Part shown: positions 51,220-62,991 of the stretch, piece after piece
Position numbering within the stretch: the first letter of the stretch is position 1
Layout: every line of letters begins with the position of its first letter
Assembly (NCBI RefSeq): GCF_028858725.1
Contig: NC_084763.1
Span: forward strand, 4,526,001 to 4,590,000
Direction of reading: 5' to 3'
Length of the DNA: 64,000 nucleotides
Source: Colius striatus
Taxonomy: Eukaryota; Chordata; Aves; Coliiformes; Coliidae
Made by a program: the position numbers and the translations under genes
The notes under the pieces: model-generated
What the model saw: only the letters and a program-made list of their open reading frames with translations
The model's database searches: none
What the model was told of the DNA's origin: nothing

Positions 51220-51331
51220 CTGCCCTTAAAGGTTTATAGAGCTCATTGGATGGTGTTCTCTGCCAGCGCTCCTTGAATTTTGTTCGCAGGTCATTGTCTG
51301 TACTTTCTTCCTCCTCTAACAATCTCAGTGA
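51220..51331 (-). CDS. PDCD6IP: ALIX coding exon, V domain (human residues 454-490)
   Basis: An exon of 112 bases: 37 codons plus one base, from SLRLLEEEESTDNDL through KFKERWQRTPSNE to LYKPLRA. Acceptor TCCTATAG, donor GGCAG|GTGAGT, phase 1. The pyrimidine tract is short, so this acceptor may be weaker than its neighbours. The exon encodes part of the V-domain arms near the YPXnL groove. A CR1 copy ends 86 bases beyond the donor in the following intron. Confidence 0.96.
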
Positions 51332-51731
51332 CTATAGGAGTGAAATGTTACATACAGCATAAGCCATTCTAAAGATGAAACAGCTACAAAACATACAGCT
51401 AGTGTAGAAATATTAAGAAAGTGTATACATCCTTTGTCAATTTAATGTGGCTAAGAACAAACAAGCACGAAAAGCACAAATCACCCATATTTCTACTATT
51501 AGAATGCTTTCTCCTCTCCATCCTTACAAACAAAACACTTGCAAGGGAGCATCCACATGCAACAGCACAATGTTTGTGAGGACTAACCACTTAAATGGTA
51601 TGTTTTTCAAGTGCTGTGAAGTTACAAGCATCTGGGGTAACTCTGCATTTTTCCCATTGTTACTTAAAGAAAAAAGGTTCAGTGGTGACATTTTGTAAGA
51701 ATGTTTTAGTGTGAGCAGTTGCTGAGCTTAC

Positions 51732-51909
51732 TTCATCTAAGATTTCTTTGTTCCTTTGTAGCAGTTCAGGCAGATCTTTAATCAGCTGATCAACAGTCTG
51801 AATTCCTCCCTGTTCAATCACAGACTTGGACTTGTTCAAAATAGACTGAGGAACGGTATCACCAGACACATCCTCGATAGCAGCAGGAAGATTGAGGGAA
51901 GCCAACACA
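51732..51909 (-). CDS. PDCD6IP: ALIX coding exon, V domain (human residues 394-453)
   Basis: An exon of 178 bases: one base completes Gly, then 59 codons from VLASLNLPAAIED through VIEQGGIQTVDQL to QRNKEILDE. Acceptor GGCTATTTCAG, donor GATGAA|GTAAGC, phase 0. The all-helical V-domain arm is nearly identical to human ALIX; visible changes are T419N, R422K, E439D and R448K. Three of these four keep charge. Confidence 0.97.
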
Positions 51910-53020
51910 CTGAAATAGCCAACGTGTTAAAAAGCAACTTGTTAGTGACATGTGATGGTTTGACCCTCTAAATCACATTGCTATCCAAACAATCAATCAC
52001 ACAGGTAATTAGGGAGATGGTGGATAATGTACTTCCAGACAGAAGCTTCAAACCAAGAACTCTAAACTTATTCCTAAGGTATATAATGTGGTGTGAATAG
52101 TGCACTCCTCAGCAAAAATACATGTCAAAACACTTCAAAAGCTAAACAAACCCTAGGATTTCAGCACTTAAACACAGTAAACATTTCCACTACTAACTAC
52201 CTGGTAGAAAGACGTTCATTTACATTCCTGTCATATTCAGAAGAAAATCCGTATCTTGTATTGACTCACTGGTACAATCAAGCTGACAACTGAAATGTGA
52301 AAAACCCTTCTAGATTCATGATATTCTGTCCTCATTTTGCCTGGGACAGTGATTATTTTCTTCCCAGTAGCTGGTACAGGGCTGTGGTTTGGATTTGTGC
52401 TGAAGACAGTAGCAATAACACAGGGATGTTTCAGTTACTACCAGAACACTTGTTGCATCAGATCAAGACCTTTTCTGCTTCTCACCCTGCCCTGCCAGCG
52501 AGGAGGCTGGGGATGCACAAGGAGCTGGGAAGGAGAATGGCCAGGACAATTGATCCCAACTAGCTTCAGGGTTATTCAATATCACATAACATCATGGCCA
52601 GTAGAGAAAGTGGAGGGAGTTAGTGGCAAGTGCAGATGGCTGCTTGGGAATTAGTCAGTGAGTGGTGAGCAACTGCACTGGGCATCATCTACTTGGGGAT
52701 ATTTTTCCTTTGCTTTAATTTCTCTAAGTTAGACTCCTTTTCATGACTATTGTTACTATATGTATTTGTTAGTTATACTTTATTTCACTTTAGTTAAACT
52801 GTTCTCATCTCAGTCTCCGAGTTGTACTTTTTTTACTGAAGAAAATGAAATCCTATTTGTTCTCTTCTGCAGAAAAGAAGTTCTAAATGCCCCTGCTAGA
52901 GCTTCAGTTTGCCACACAGCAATAAAAAACCCTGCTGCTGTCATCTGGCTGCAAGGAAACCAGCGTTTATATGTTGTTCCACAACTCCTCTGGAGAAATT
53001 TAACAAGGAGCCATACTTAC
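51910..53020 (-). other. PDCD6IP intron holding a solo LTR
   Basis: Phase 2 intron of 1111 bases; about 510 of them are an antisense LTR. The rest shows nothing recognised. Confidence 0.9.
52327..52838 (+). mobile_element. solo LTR of an avian endogenous retrovirus, 3' end decayed
   Basis: TGTCCTCATTTTGCCTGGGACAG, then TCTTCCCAGTAGCTGGTACAG, GACCTTTTCTGCTTCTCACCCTG, CCAGCGAGGAGGCTGGGG and GTCAGTGAGTGGTGAGCAACTGCACTG, ending near AAACTGTTCTCATCTCAGTCTCC. The 5' half is homologous to the LTR at 30178 while the 3' half is of a different type, so they belong to related families. No viral coding sequence is present. It is antisense to PDCD6IP. Confidence 0.8.
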
Positions 53021-53144
53021 CCATTTGCCAGATTTGTGGCTTCTCTCATCTGGGCTATTAACCTGTTTACTAGATCTGCCTTTCTCTGGTTATAAACACT
53101 GACAGATTGCTGAACTTGCAGTGGAACCATCTTCTCAAACAGGT
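53021..53144 (-). CDS. PDCD6IP: ALIX coding exon, V domain (human residues 353-393)
   Basis: An exon of 124 bases, phase 1 in and phase 2 out. Two bases complete Asp, then LFEKMVPLQVQQSV to REATNLAN, and GG of a split Gly codon. Acceptor TTTAATTGCAG, donor AATGG|GTAAGT. It starts the long helices of the V domain, which binds YPXnL late-domain and cargo motifs. It is more diverged than the Bro1 exons: PLQVQQSVSVYNQ here against PVSVQQSLAAYNQ in human. A solo LTR ends only about 180 bases from its donor. Confidence 0.96.
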
Positions 53145-53898
53145 CTGCAATTAAAGTAGGATAAATTAAGTTGCACTGTGAAGGTAAAAGGACACAAACA
53201 TCTTCATAGCTCTTTTATTACAGGCTGTACTACAGAGACTGATCTAAACAGCTTAAGATACTTTCCCCCATTCCCCAAGATGACTTAACAAAAATAATAA
53301 ATCTATTTCTACAGGTCTTTAGATTAGATTGCAGTTTTGGAGACTGAAATTGAGTCAGAAATAATTTAAAGGCATTCTATTTAAAACAATTGTAGGATCA
53401 CAAATCAGATGTTCCTGAAGGCATTGCTTGTAATTTTGATCCTTTTAAGGAAGAAAATGAGAAACAAGAGACAGGATCATTTTTCAGAACTCCCCTAAAA
53501 CCCAAGCAACTGAAATTTTTCAGCTTTATGGAAGGCCAGTAACTAGGTTGGCTAAGGCTGTACAACGTGGTACCTTTCCTTTATATTGGTGCTCCTTCTG
53601 CAATCAAAAAGGTTGGTTTAATATAGAAAACACAGTTGCTGAGAAGATGTGAGAAAAATCTCTAAGAGAAGGCACATGGCAGAGAATGATTTTTCAAACT
53701 GTGGAAGATAAAAACTCTGGAAGAATAAACAAGTAATAGAACAAAATGGAAAAAGCAAGTAGCACTTTGACAAACACTGTTGTAAACCTCATGCAATTCA
53801 GAAAGAAATGTTTCCTTTTACATGATACAAATGAGCTTTGCAGGCCCTGTGTTTCACAGGGTAACTATCACCCTGTGCACTCCACACACTTTGCTTAC

Positions 53899-54121
53899 CA
53901 GTGAACTTCTGACTGAGGGGAACAACAACTGGAGTAGCCTTCACAAGACTGGCTTTGCCAATGGACTCCAAATCTTTCAGGTCAGGAACCCGGTCATGGT
54001 AAATGAAGTCATTGTCTTTTTTGGCAGCTGTAAGCGCACGGTTGATTTTGTCAACCAGATCTTTAACATTTATATATTCATCATAACGAGAAGCCACTGT
54101 TTTCACCAAGTCTGCTGCATG
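53899..54121 (-). CDS. PDCD6IP: ALIX coding exon, Bro1 end and V-domain start (human residues 279-352)
   Basis: An exon of 223 bases: 74 codons plus one base, from HAADLVKTVASRYDEY to PLSQKFT. Acceptor CTTTTTTAG, donor ACTG|GTAAGC, phase 1. The segment DNDFIYHDRVPD holds the Tyr equivalent to human Y319, a known Src-family phosphorylation and SH2-binding site on the Bro1 domain. The exon finishes the Bro1 domain and reaches the linker into the first arm of the V domain. Several substitutions lie in the linker (KATPVVVPLS here, KSTPVNVPIS in human). Confidence 0.97.
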
Positions 54122-56706
54122 CTAAAAAAGAAAGAGTAAAAAAATCCAATACAGTTACAATAAAAATCATAACTTCCCTTTCTCCCTTTTATACATGGTT
54201 AGGGAAACAAGACAAGCTTCCCGGTTAGCCAAGTAGCTACTGTCAAAGCATCACATCAATAGCATTATTTCCTTAAGAGAATATTCTGCCTCTCATGTAT
54301 CAAGGAGAAAACCAAAAAAAGGAGATTTTACTCACTGAAGCAGTTCATTAAGGAAAAAACCCCAAAACAGTAATCAAGTTAATAACTCAGCATAGCCCCA
54401 TGATGACTCCCCAAAACCAAGTGAACTGATCGTGAGTCAGAAGCAGTAACACTTCAAACACCCATCCTCCAAAAAAAGCCACTATGTCATTTCCAGGTTG
54501 TTTCATGAAACCCTCAGCTTGCTTTTGCAGCTACTGCATTGTTTCTCAAACCTTACTCACTTGGACACATTCATAAAAGAAAGAAGCCAGACTTGTCCTT
54601 TTCAAATCTGGCACTAACACTCATCTAACCTTGTGCTCAGAAGCTACAGACACTATTCTGGAATCCCACTACAAACTGAAGTGAAACACAAAGTCTGCCA
54701 TCTCTTTATATTTATCTGCTCAGCCTACCTGCTCCTCCTACATCCAATGTAGTGCATGAGAAATGCATGACAAAACATTGTCCTTTGACTGTACCTGTTC
54801 AATCCTGATCACCTTTGTGATGTGAATATGCAAAACCAAAACAGTAAGAAGCAAAGCTGGTCGAGGTTTGCACAAACTCACAACGCTTCAAGAAATCTAA
54901 CTGGTTGGGATTGTGAAGCAGAATCTGACATGAGAAGTGAAGTACATTTGAAGCTTGCTGATATTTTTTGCCACTTCCCATTGTGCCATAAATCACAGGA
55001 CAATTGCTTTGGTTTGGCACAATACTAGACCCTCACTAGCATTTGCCAGAAACAGGCAAGAGAAAAAACAGAGATGTGCATACATAGCTTAATTGTGAAG
55101 AATTGACATTAATCTCCACACCTCTCAATTTAATCCATCTTTTTATTTCCCTTTTTACAAGCTAAAATAAATAGAGTATTCCTTCATCATTTTTTAAACT
55201 CCACAAAAGGATACTAAACCTCTCAGTTACATAACTTACAGGAGCAATACTTAACTGTGGAGAACAGGAATTAAGTTCCATCTTAGTAAATATATTAAAT
55301 AAGAAGACGCAGGATTTGAACATACAACTACATGCTGTTCAGGAAGCAGTACAAGAAGAAGTCATAACAGGATAATTCCCCCTCAGGCTTCAATAAAAAA
55401 ATTAAAGGCTGGTTTTTAGTTCGTAGTTTAACTACTGAACATGAAGGACTACTTCTTGCAACACAATAGAAAGAATAAATCATGGACACAGGCTAATTCA
55501 CTTAATAACAGTAAATTTGATATAGCCAGACCTGTCCAGGGTAAGCAATAAAAGAAAAACACATTAATATTCTATTAGAGTCTTAGAAAAAGAGGCCTGC
55601 TAGGCAGAGTTCAAACTGAAGAATAAACAATAGACACAACCTCATCTCTCACCTAGGAATGTAGTTATAATAAACAATCTCAATGGTGGGTGTCAGGAGG
55701 TTGGGACATCCCTTTTTTCTATAGTAGATAGTAACAGGACAAGGGGTGAGGGAATGAAGCTGGAACACAAAAAGTTCCACTTAAACATAAGAGAAAATTC
55801 TTTCACTGTGAGGTGAGGGAGCCCTGGCACAGGCTGCCCAGGAGTCTCGTTCCTTTGAGGTCTTCAAGATGTGCCTGGACATGTTCCTGGGCGACCTGAT
55901 CTAGGTGAACCTGCTTCTGCAGGGGGGTTGGGCTGGATTATCTCTAAAGGTCCCTTCCAATCCCTACCATTCTATGATTCTATGAATCTGTTATTACAAG
56001 TGCACATAAGCACTTCATTGTCATGCAAACATAAAAAGTTTCAAGCCCCATCCCTCAACAAGTCAATAAAATGCGTGATGGTAACTTTCACAATGTCAAC
56101 GTTACAGTCTGACCCAAGTATGTCAACTCTCCTGCATGTCAATAAATAGGTACTGCACATAGATCCTACAAAGTCAGTTGAAACTGCACTTGGATTTTGG
56201 GTATTTTTTTTCCAAGGACCAGGAGAAAGTAGGATTGAAGAAAGTAGTTATTTTTACTTATGTTTTCCCCCTATTGTACTTAAAACATGAGAAGACTTCA
56301 TTCATTAAAACATCTATACTCAAGTCCTTCTAGAAGCCAGACATAGAGGCAAAAAACCACCCCTATAAAGCCTACAAATACAACATTTTTATTGAGATTC
56401 GGGATTTTAGAACAGGAGTTAGGTAAGGACCAGGCAGAATGTCAATGTTTGGAGGACTTTTAACTAATATTACTTCAGAAAATCTATTAACACATCTGTT
56501 ACATCAGCTATACTGAGGTAAGAAGTTTATACAGACCTAGCAAGTCAAGCAGTATTAAACTTCATCTTTGCAGCTGCTCATCATTTGATTCATGTGATAA
56601 ACCTTCTCTGCAACTGCTGAATATGTTTACTCTTATTGATTTGAATCCAGCTTCTCAGCATTTCAAGTCTCCCTGTATCTTTCAGAGAAGGAAAAAAGTT
56701 ACCTAC
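54122..56706 (-). other. PDCD6IP intron, 2.6 kb
   Basis: Phase 0 intron with one CR1 copy (55684-55986). The rest is AT-rich without recognised features. Confidence 0.85.
55684..55986 (+). mobile_element. CR1 LINE, 5'-truncated
   Basis: TGGTGGGTGTCAGGAGGTTGGG through GACCTGATCTAGGTGAACCTGCTTCTGCAGGGGGGTTGG to ACCATTCTATGATTCTATGAA. It has the intact CR1 terminal octamer pair and low divergence. Confidence 0.95.
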
Positions 56707-56823
56707 CTGTAACCTCCCAATTTCTTCACCGAATTTCTTCTGCTGTTTTGCCAGGATGGATTGATGATACTCTGCATTGGCCTGCATAATGCAGTGCTTT
56801 GCAGCCAGAACAGGAAACACCTC
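56707..56823 (-). CDS. PDCD6IP: ALIX coding exon, Bro1 domain (human residues 240-278)
   Basis: An exon of 117 bases, 39 whole codons, from EVFPVLAAKH through NAEYHQSILAKQQKK to EEIGRLQ. Acceptor TTATTTCCAG, donor TTACAG|GTAGGT, phase 0 on both sides, so skipping it would keep the frame. It encodes long helices of the Bro1 domain core (TPR-like part). Only A275G separates it from human ALIX, showing the strong constraint expected for this domain. Confidence 0.97.
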
Positions 56824-59280
56824 CTGGAAATAAAAATACTGACCAGGGGAAAGTCCAACCATATTAACCACCACAGACAACATGGGATGCAGGAAGAAAA
56901 AGGAAGAAGAAAAGGAAATTAGAATCACCCAATTAATGGTTTAGATAGGTTAAATATTGCAGGCAAATGTCAGAGACTTGTGACTTCACATGGGTTGAAT
57001 TCATCTGTTGCTGCAAAGTTTTTAACAACAATTATTTTAGATGAACTACAATTTCAATTCAAGCCATGGAGACACAGCATTTACTTCAAAGACTGGAAAT
57101 GCAGGCGTGTATTAGAAAGGAGAGTTGCGAGAAGACACCCAAATGCCACCAAGACAAAGCCAAGACAAAGTGTTCTTAAAAGAAGTGGAAGAAGACAGGC
57201 CTTTTGGCTTCTTGTTGGTTGGTTGTTGTAAGGTTGTGGGGTTTTTTCATTTAACAAAGCAATTACACATAAAACAGCAGCAGGTCTATCAATAAAGTAA
57301 CTTGACAATGATTAAAGCAAAGAGTAAATAAAGAGAACCAATAACTACTGGCATGAAAAGCAATTTAAAAGTCTAAAAATGACTTTTATGTGAAGGCACT
57401 TGTCTTTGCAGGATTACTAAGACATGAACAGAACATTATGCTTCAGCCCACAACATAAGCACTGATCAAGGATTTGGCCTTACTTTACATCTTAAATCAC
57501 AGAGCACTGGAAAACCAGAGCAGTTTAAGACCTCCATATACAAAGACCTGCTTCTTCACATCGGTGTAAACTTGCTGTGTCCACCTAGATGGGAGAACTT
57601 GGAAGACAAAGCTGTGTGGGAGGCCTTACAACTGGAGTCTGATGCATCAAGTCAATCTCTGTTTCGGACTCCTAAACCCATAACTCTTCTCATGGATGGT
57701 GTGAACACGTGGAACTAACAGACCTCATTAGGGTCTTTCAAATAATCAATTGCCAGCTAACTTGGCACCTGGAACACGGAGCACATCTAGGGCTTAGAAA
57801 GGCCCACAAGAACAAAAGACAAAGCAATGGCTTTAGTGTATCTCACTGCTGCTCAGAAATCAAACAATACCTGTGAGCAATTGGCCCAATCTGTAAAATG
57901 CCACAATGCATGAAACAAGTATGTGCATACATAAAACAATCCATCAAGTTACAGCCAAGTAAGATCTCAATTTAACTTGAAATTAACCATTTCTTTCCAT
58001 AATATATAAAAAGCTTCTGACTGGTCTACAAAGGCATTTGTGTCATTTAGTGCTTAAGAAGCAAAACATATACTTTTACTTTAGTACAGTAGCCCTTACC
58101 CACGCAGTTTCTATCATTATCACCATCCCAGTCTGCATTAGAAACCAGAAGGTGAAAAAACATTATCTGATTCTTCCCCCTCACCCCCACAAGGAGTAAA
58201 AGTAGCTGTAGCAAATACTTTGACAAATTACTTAACCAAGGCTGCATATTAAGTTACAGAACTATTTTCATTGATCATAAGTAAAAATACCTTTAATATT
58301 CTTTCTAGTCTATTTTGAGGTAACCTAGTGTATTTCACAAGGGTAACAAGAGACACCACTGCAAATTGGAATGATTATTTGACAATTTAGAAGCTACTAT
58401 TGAATGAAAAATCACTGCAAATTAGCAACAAGGGATGTTTCCCAAGGACATGCACAAGAAAGTAAGAAGTAAGGAAGACAAACTCCGAGATATGAACTAG
58501 ATACAAATTTCAAGGACCCAACTATACCAAAAGGAAGACAATCTTATCCAACTTTACATTTATAACACTGCACAAAAGCTTTTTCTACTATTTTGTGATT
58601 TGAATGTAACTGAGACATTTGATACACTGAAAACTTGCTCATTTTCAAGTTCTTGTTACACAGTATATACTCAGAGCATGACAAAAATATCCTTATGCAT
58701 CTTCCCCAACCAACAGCACTCAAATGAACACTCAAGACTAACCTGAGTTAACTGACAAGTATCAAGGTGATTTTGGTGTGAAGGAAGAAGAGTAAGCAGC
58801 CCAAAGGACAGAAGACACACTGACTTCCTGTCATGTTTTCCATGGACAGGTAAGTGAACAGTACCACTGCGTTCATGCAGCCAACATGAGAGTAAGTTTC
58901 ACATCAATACATTGAGACTCAAAGCCAATTAAGCCCCATTAGAAAGTGTTAGTTTGAAACACAGATTTTAGTAAGACATTAAGTACTGAGAAGGCATCTT
59001 GAAATGCTCTCATTAACATTTCAGGTCCCTTCACATAGAATTCCTTGCAAATAAACACCCTTCATGTAATAGGATCTTTCTTATTTACAAAAACTACTAT
59101 CCTTTGCCTTCTAGATTCTTCACTGCATTTGAAATGACAGATTCATTTCCCTGAAATGCAGCAGTATGTCACCTCTTCCTGAGGATTAATTTCAACTGTA
59201 TTTCATCAAATGCACTGTGAACAATAACAGCTACTCACGATACCAGCAAATCCTACTTTACTTCCATGAGAGTTACTAAC
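56824..59280 (-). other. PDCD6IP intron, 2.5 kb, no repeats seen
   Basis: Phase 0 intron. No CR1, LTR or microsatellite recognised. A plus-strand ACAG|GTAAGTG at 58850 has no supporting frame. Confidence 0.8.
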
Positions 59281-59381
59281 CTTGGGCAAAGTATCTTTGT
59301 ATTGACATTGTTTGTAAGCATCACCATAGTAATCTGCAGCTTGATTGGCTAGTTTAGCTATGATACCATCTTTCATTTTAT
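59281..59381 (-). CDS. PDCD6IP: ALIX coding exon, Bro1 domain (human residues 206-239)
   Basis: A short exon of 101 bases: two bases finish an Asp codon, then 33 codons from KMKDGIIAKL to KDTLPK. Acceptor TTCTCCCAG, donor CCCAAG|GTTAGT, phase 0. The segment IIAKLANQAADY carries the equivalents of human I212 and L216, the other two well-known CHMP4-contact residues, both kept. Substitutions seen are A211G, F224Y and F228Y. The open frame continues upstream into intron sequence, but the alignment to ALIX starts exactly at the acceptor. Confidence 0.96.
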
Positions 59382-62266
59382 CTGGGAGAAAGGGAAGAAA
59401 AAACAGAACAATTATGATTATCATCAGTTTCTCCAAGTAAACAGGTAAATTCATCTTCCAACAGCAACAACTCTAAGGACATAGCTTTGCATTATTTCTC
59501 AAAGGTAGGATCCCATTCTTCTCTCTTGACATCCAGCAGCAGCTTCCAGATTTCCTACTTCCATCACAACACTGCAGGTTCAGTTAGTTGTCCAAGAAAC
59601 TTTTTGGCAGCTGCTGGCATTTATGCAGGAATAAGAATGATGCTTTACTAATGGCAAGCTGCCAATAAAAGCCACAGTCCCAGTCTAATTCTGGCAGCTT
59701 GTTCCCAACCCTTCCCTTGTGCCAGCACAGGCATTTATGCAACCACAGTAAAAGAATTTAGCTGAAACCTAGTTAAAACAAACAGTTATTTCCCCACAGA
59801 TCTGTTCTCTAACTCAACTCTATGTCAGGACTCTCAAAAACTTGCCAAAACACAAAAGAGAAGAGACTGGTCCTTTCCATGGCAGCCTGCACCATTGTTA
59901 GGTTATAGTGAGCAGAGTAACAGCCAGTGAACGTAGGAATAGCATTGCTAGACATAAACAATCACAGTCACTCCTCTACTTCCTATCAGACCTGGATGTG
60001 CAGAAGCAGTATTCTCTACTTCACATCCTCACCATGTTCCTAAAACCAAAACTGTTACAATAGTCATGTGCTGCATCTATCTTAATCTCCTTTCATAGTC
60101 ACCTCTGGCCTGCACTAGCAATTCATCCTTCCAAGAGAAGGCAGGCAGTCCATGCTAACATTGTCCATCCACTGCAAATAGTGTCTCCTCTGCTTCAGGT
60201 GGTTTTTATGTCCTGCCAGATTAATAAGCTGAGTGGGGGTGTTGGGGAGGTTAGGAAACCTGCAGAGTAGGATTAATTACCCAAATTACATCAAAAGAAT
60301 CCCCAAGTGGTCTGCTGATTCCAACATATCCACACATCTACCTACATCACTTCAGGCATGAGCTATGATGAAACACACTTACCTTCTAAGAGGTAAATGC
60401 ATTTAAGGTATGCCAGAAAGATCTTTTCACTGTGGAACAGAATTTAGATGGCAAACGGAGAAAAAGGAGCTTACAAGATGTAGCAATTTCTTTGTTAGAA
60501 TATTTTTGTCCAATGCACTACATCACTTATAAAACCAAAGCAAGTAAGATGTATAGAAACTGTCCTTCCAGCCCCACCTAGTGTGTGGCTCTTGCATCTT
60601 CTTTCATAGAGCCTGAGCTCTAGGAAAAGAAACAAGTGTGGGCATATTAACCATCTTTCCATTAACAAAGAAATGTTGAAGGACACAGATTTGTCCACGC
60701 AGACAGCTTGGAAAGCATCTTTCACCATCAGGCACTTGAGTTTTTACTGACATGTCTTTAAAATACTACAACTACAATGCAAGCCTTGAGAGAGAATAGA
60801 GAGCACGTGCAGATTTAAAGACACTAAAGAAAAGAATAAGAAACGGTTCAAAAATTTAACTGATCTGTACTTGCTTAGTGGAGTCAGATTCAATTGAATA
60901 GCTCAGGTTTTGCCAAACACCTTCACTTTCCCTCAACTTGTGAATAAACTCAGTTCTATCAGAAATCCAGTTAGCTGCTGGTAACTTGCTAAATGGACCA
61001 TCTCATCTGAGAAAAACAAGGAGATTGCAAGCAATGTAAACAAGTGTAGGAACAAGCTAAATTTGAGTTCTCGTATCAAACTTCGAAGCTTTTCCACTTG
61101 AAAAACAGGTTTCTGAACTTAATCATGTTATCAAACATGATTCTTCACAAAATGTCTTTCCTGACAGGGAAGAGAACCTCTACATCTGGCAAAATCCACA
61201 GCCTCTATAGTCAAGATTATTATTAACCTTATTGTCCTAACACTGGAACACTTGAGGTCTTGGGAATAGTCACAGAAATCTTAAGTTCACTGGGTACATG
61301 TGGGTTTTGGATGAGCCCTGCTTTGGCTTTTTCATGTTTAGGATAAGAACAAATCAAGCAGATGACAGAAAGGTTTCACACTTTAAGGTAGAAAGGCTAC
61401 ATGAATTTTCAGTGATCTTCCCTGTGAAATAGTTTCCCAGTTAAGATAACCTCATCTTCCTCCAATGCATTCCAAACAATGGGGAGAGAGCAGCTGGGGC
61501 ACAATCATGTGCCACCTTTATGTCCTTCATTCTGCTTTCAGATACCTGAAACTTCTTGTAAATACAGACAGAAGAGCAGAAGCGTGAAGAATAAAAGGTG
61601 TTGTACTGAAGCTAGCACTGTTCCACAGGAAAATTCTTTGAAGCACATGGTTTTTTAATAGTTGTATTAAAATACACAGCCTCTGCATCAGTTTCAATCA
61701 GTCTTTAATAGCTTGGGATGTAATATTTTGTTCTACCTGCCCAATTTTGCTTCCCAAGTTAAAAGTGGGTGTTCTCAAAGTTAGACTTGGTCTAAGAGTT
61801 CCCCTGTAAAAATTAGGGGCGATCAAATAGAACTTGGTTCCCCTAAATTTTTAAGAAACTTAAGAAATCTAAGTTCTCAGTAAACCACTCCCCAGACAAA
61901 GCAGAAAGGGAGCAGTGGCAAAACCCTTATGCACCATTTCCACCACTCTCAGCTCTTTTAGAGAAGGTCTTTTGTTGTCAAGGGGAAAAGGAAAAAACCT
62001 AAACCAACAAAAACACTTGGTCAAGATGAAGTCTAATGGTTTTTGACATAAAAACAGAGGGCAAAAAATGGAACAACTGCATTGTCAGGTGAAGCTTAGA
62101 TAAATTATTCAGTAGCATCTGTAGTTTGTGTTTAACCAACTGCAAAGTGATCTGAAACAGTGAAGGCAAAATAAAATATTTACAAGTTATTGACTTAAAA
62201 CACTTGCAAAAGTTCATGGAAGTTGCAATGAACATATAAACAGACAAATCAAAAGTTAAGATATAC
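59382..62266 (-). other. PDCD6IP intron, 2.9 kb, with inverted repeat
   Basis: Phase 1 intron. The only structure noted is the inverted repeat at 61801-61854; no mobile element family was recognised. Confidence 0.8.
61801..61854. repeat. small inverted repeat with alternative pairing
   Basis: AAAAATTAGGGG (61808-61819) faces CCCCTAAATTTTT (61840-61852) across a 20-base loop, one base bulged. A further CCCCT at 61801-61805 can pair with the same AGGGG, giving two exclusive hairpins. Confidence 0.6.
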
Positions 62267-62420
62267 CTCTTGTAGCTTTCAGAAAAAAGACTTCTTGTGC
62301 TTGAGCCAACATAATAAGACTGAGAGTTCCAACTGTGTCTGGAGAGATGTCCACTGTGGGTTCTCGGCTCAAGGCTGACAGAACTGTGTCTTTAATGTGT
62401 TGGAAAGCACCACTTGCAAA
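62267..62420 (-). CDS. PDCD6IP: ALIX coding exon, Bro1 domain (human residues 155-205)
   Basis: An exon of 154 bases: 51 codons plus one base (phase 1 at the donor AGAG|GTATATC; acceptor TTGCTTAG). It runs from FASGAFQHIK through REPTVDISPDTVG to FFLKATR. The conserved EVFF stretch holds the Phe equivalent to human F199, one of the hydrophobic Bro1 surface residues known to contact the C-terminal helix of CHMP4. Changes from human are few (L161Q, E165D). The long upstream-side intron in genomic order (59382-62266) follows it in the transcript. Confidence 0.96.
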
Positions 62421-62884
62421 CTAAGCAAGAGAAAAATCATGTATTATCATTCATGTTTCCAACAGACTTTTTTCCTCTTAGAATAATACACACGACAAAT
62501 AAAGAGAGCGCTTTTTTGGTACATGTTATTGTTTAGCCCCTAAAAACAATTTCTTGGGATCTCTTCTTGAGGCCACATATTTATCAAGATGGACTGTAAG
62601 TGAAGGTACATTGCCTACATCTAACAGTATAAGAACAGGGAAATTCTAATGCATTACACAAAGAACAAAGATTTTTACTTTTTATGAAGTTTAAAGAACT
62701 AAAATTATCAAATATTAAGTTGGAAGTTACTAGTGACCAATATGCTTGAAGGAAGTGGTACAGGGAACACCATGCAATGAAATCCTTCACAGCTGATCAC
62801 TAAAACATGAATTAATGTCAGGTACTTAGCCAACCCACCTTTGCAATAAGAGAGGAAAAACATATATATGCACATACATGAATG

Positions 62885-62915
<31 letters not shown>

Positions 62916-62991
62916 CTTTAAAACTGAGATACTTATTTGATGTCCTAAGATGAGTAATTATGACTTGCTAAGCATAAGCAAGGAGCCATAC
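62421..62991 (-). other. PDCD6IP intron with (AT)n
   Basis: Phase 0 intron of 571 bases. It contains the (AT)n run described separately and nothing else recognised. Confidence 0.85.
62886..62910. repeat. (AT)n microsatellite
   Basis: Twenty-five bases of alternating A and T, followed by CACAC. It lies 81 bases from the donor at 62991. Confidence 0.95.
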
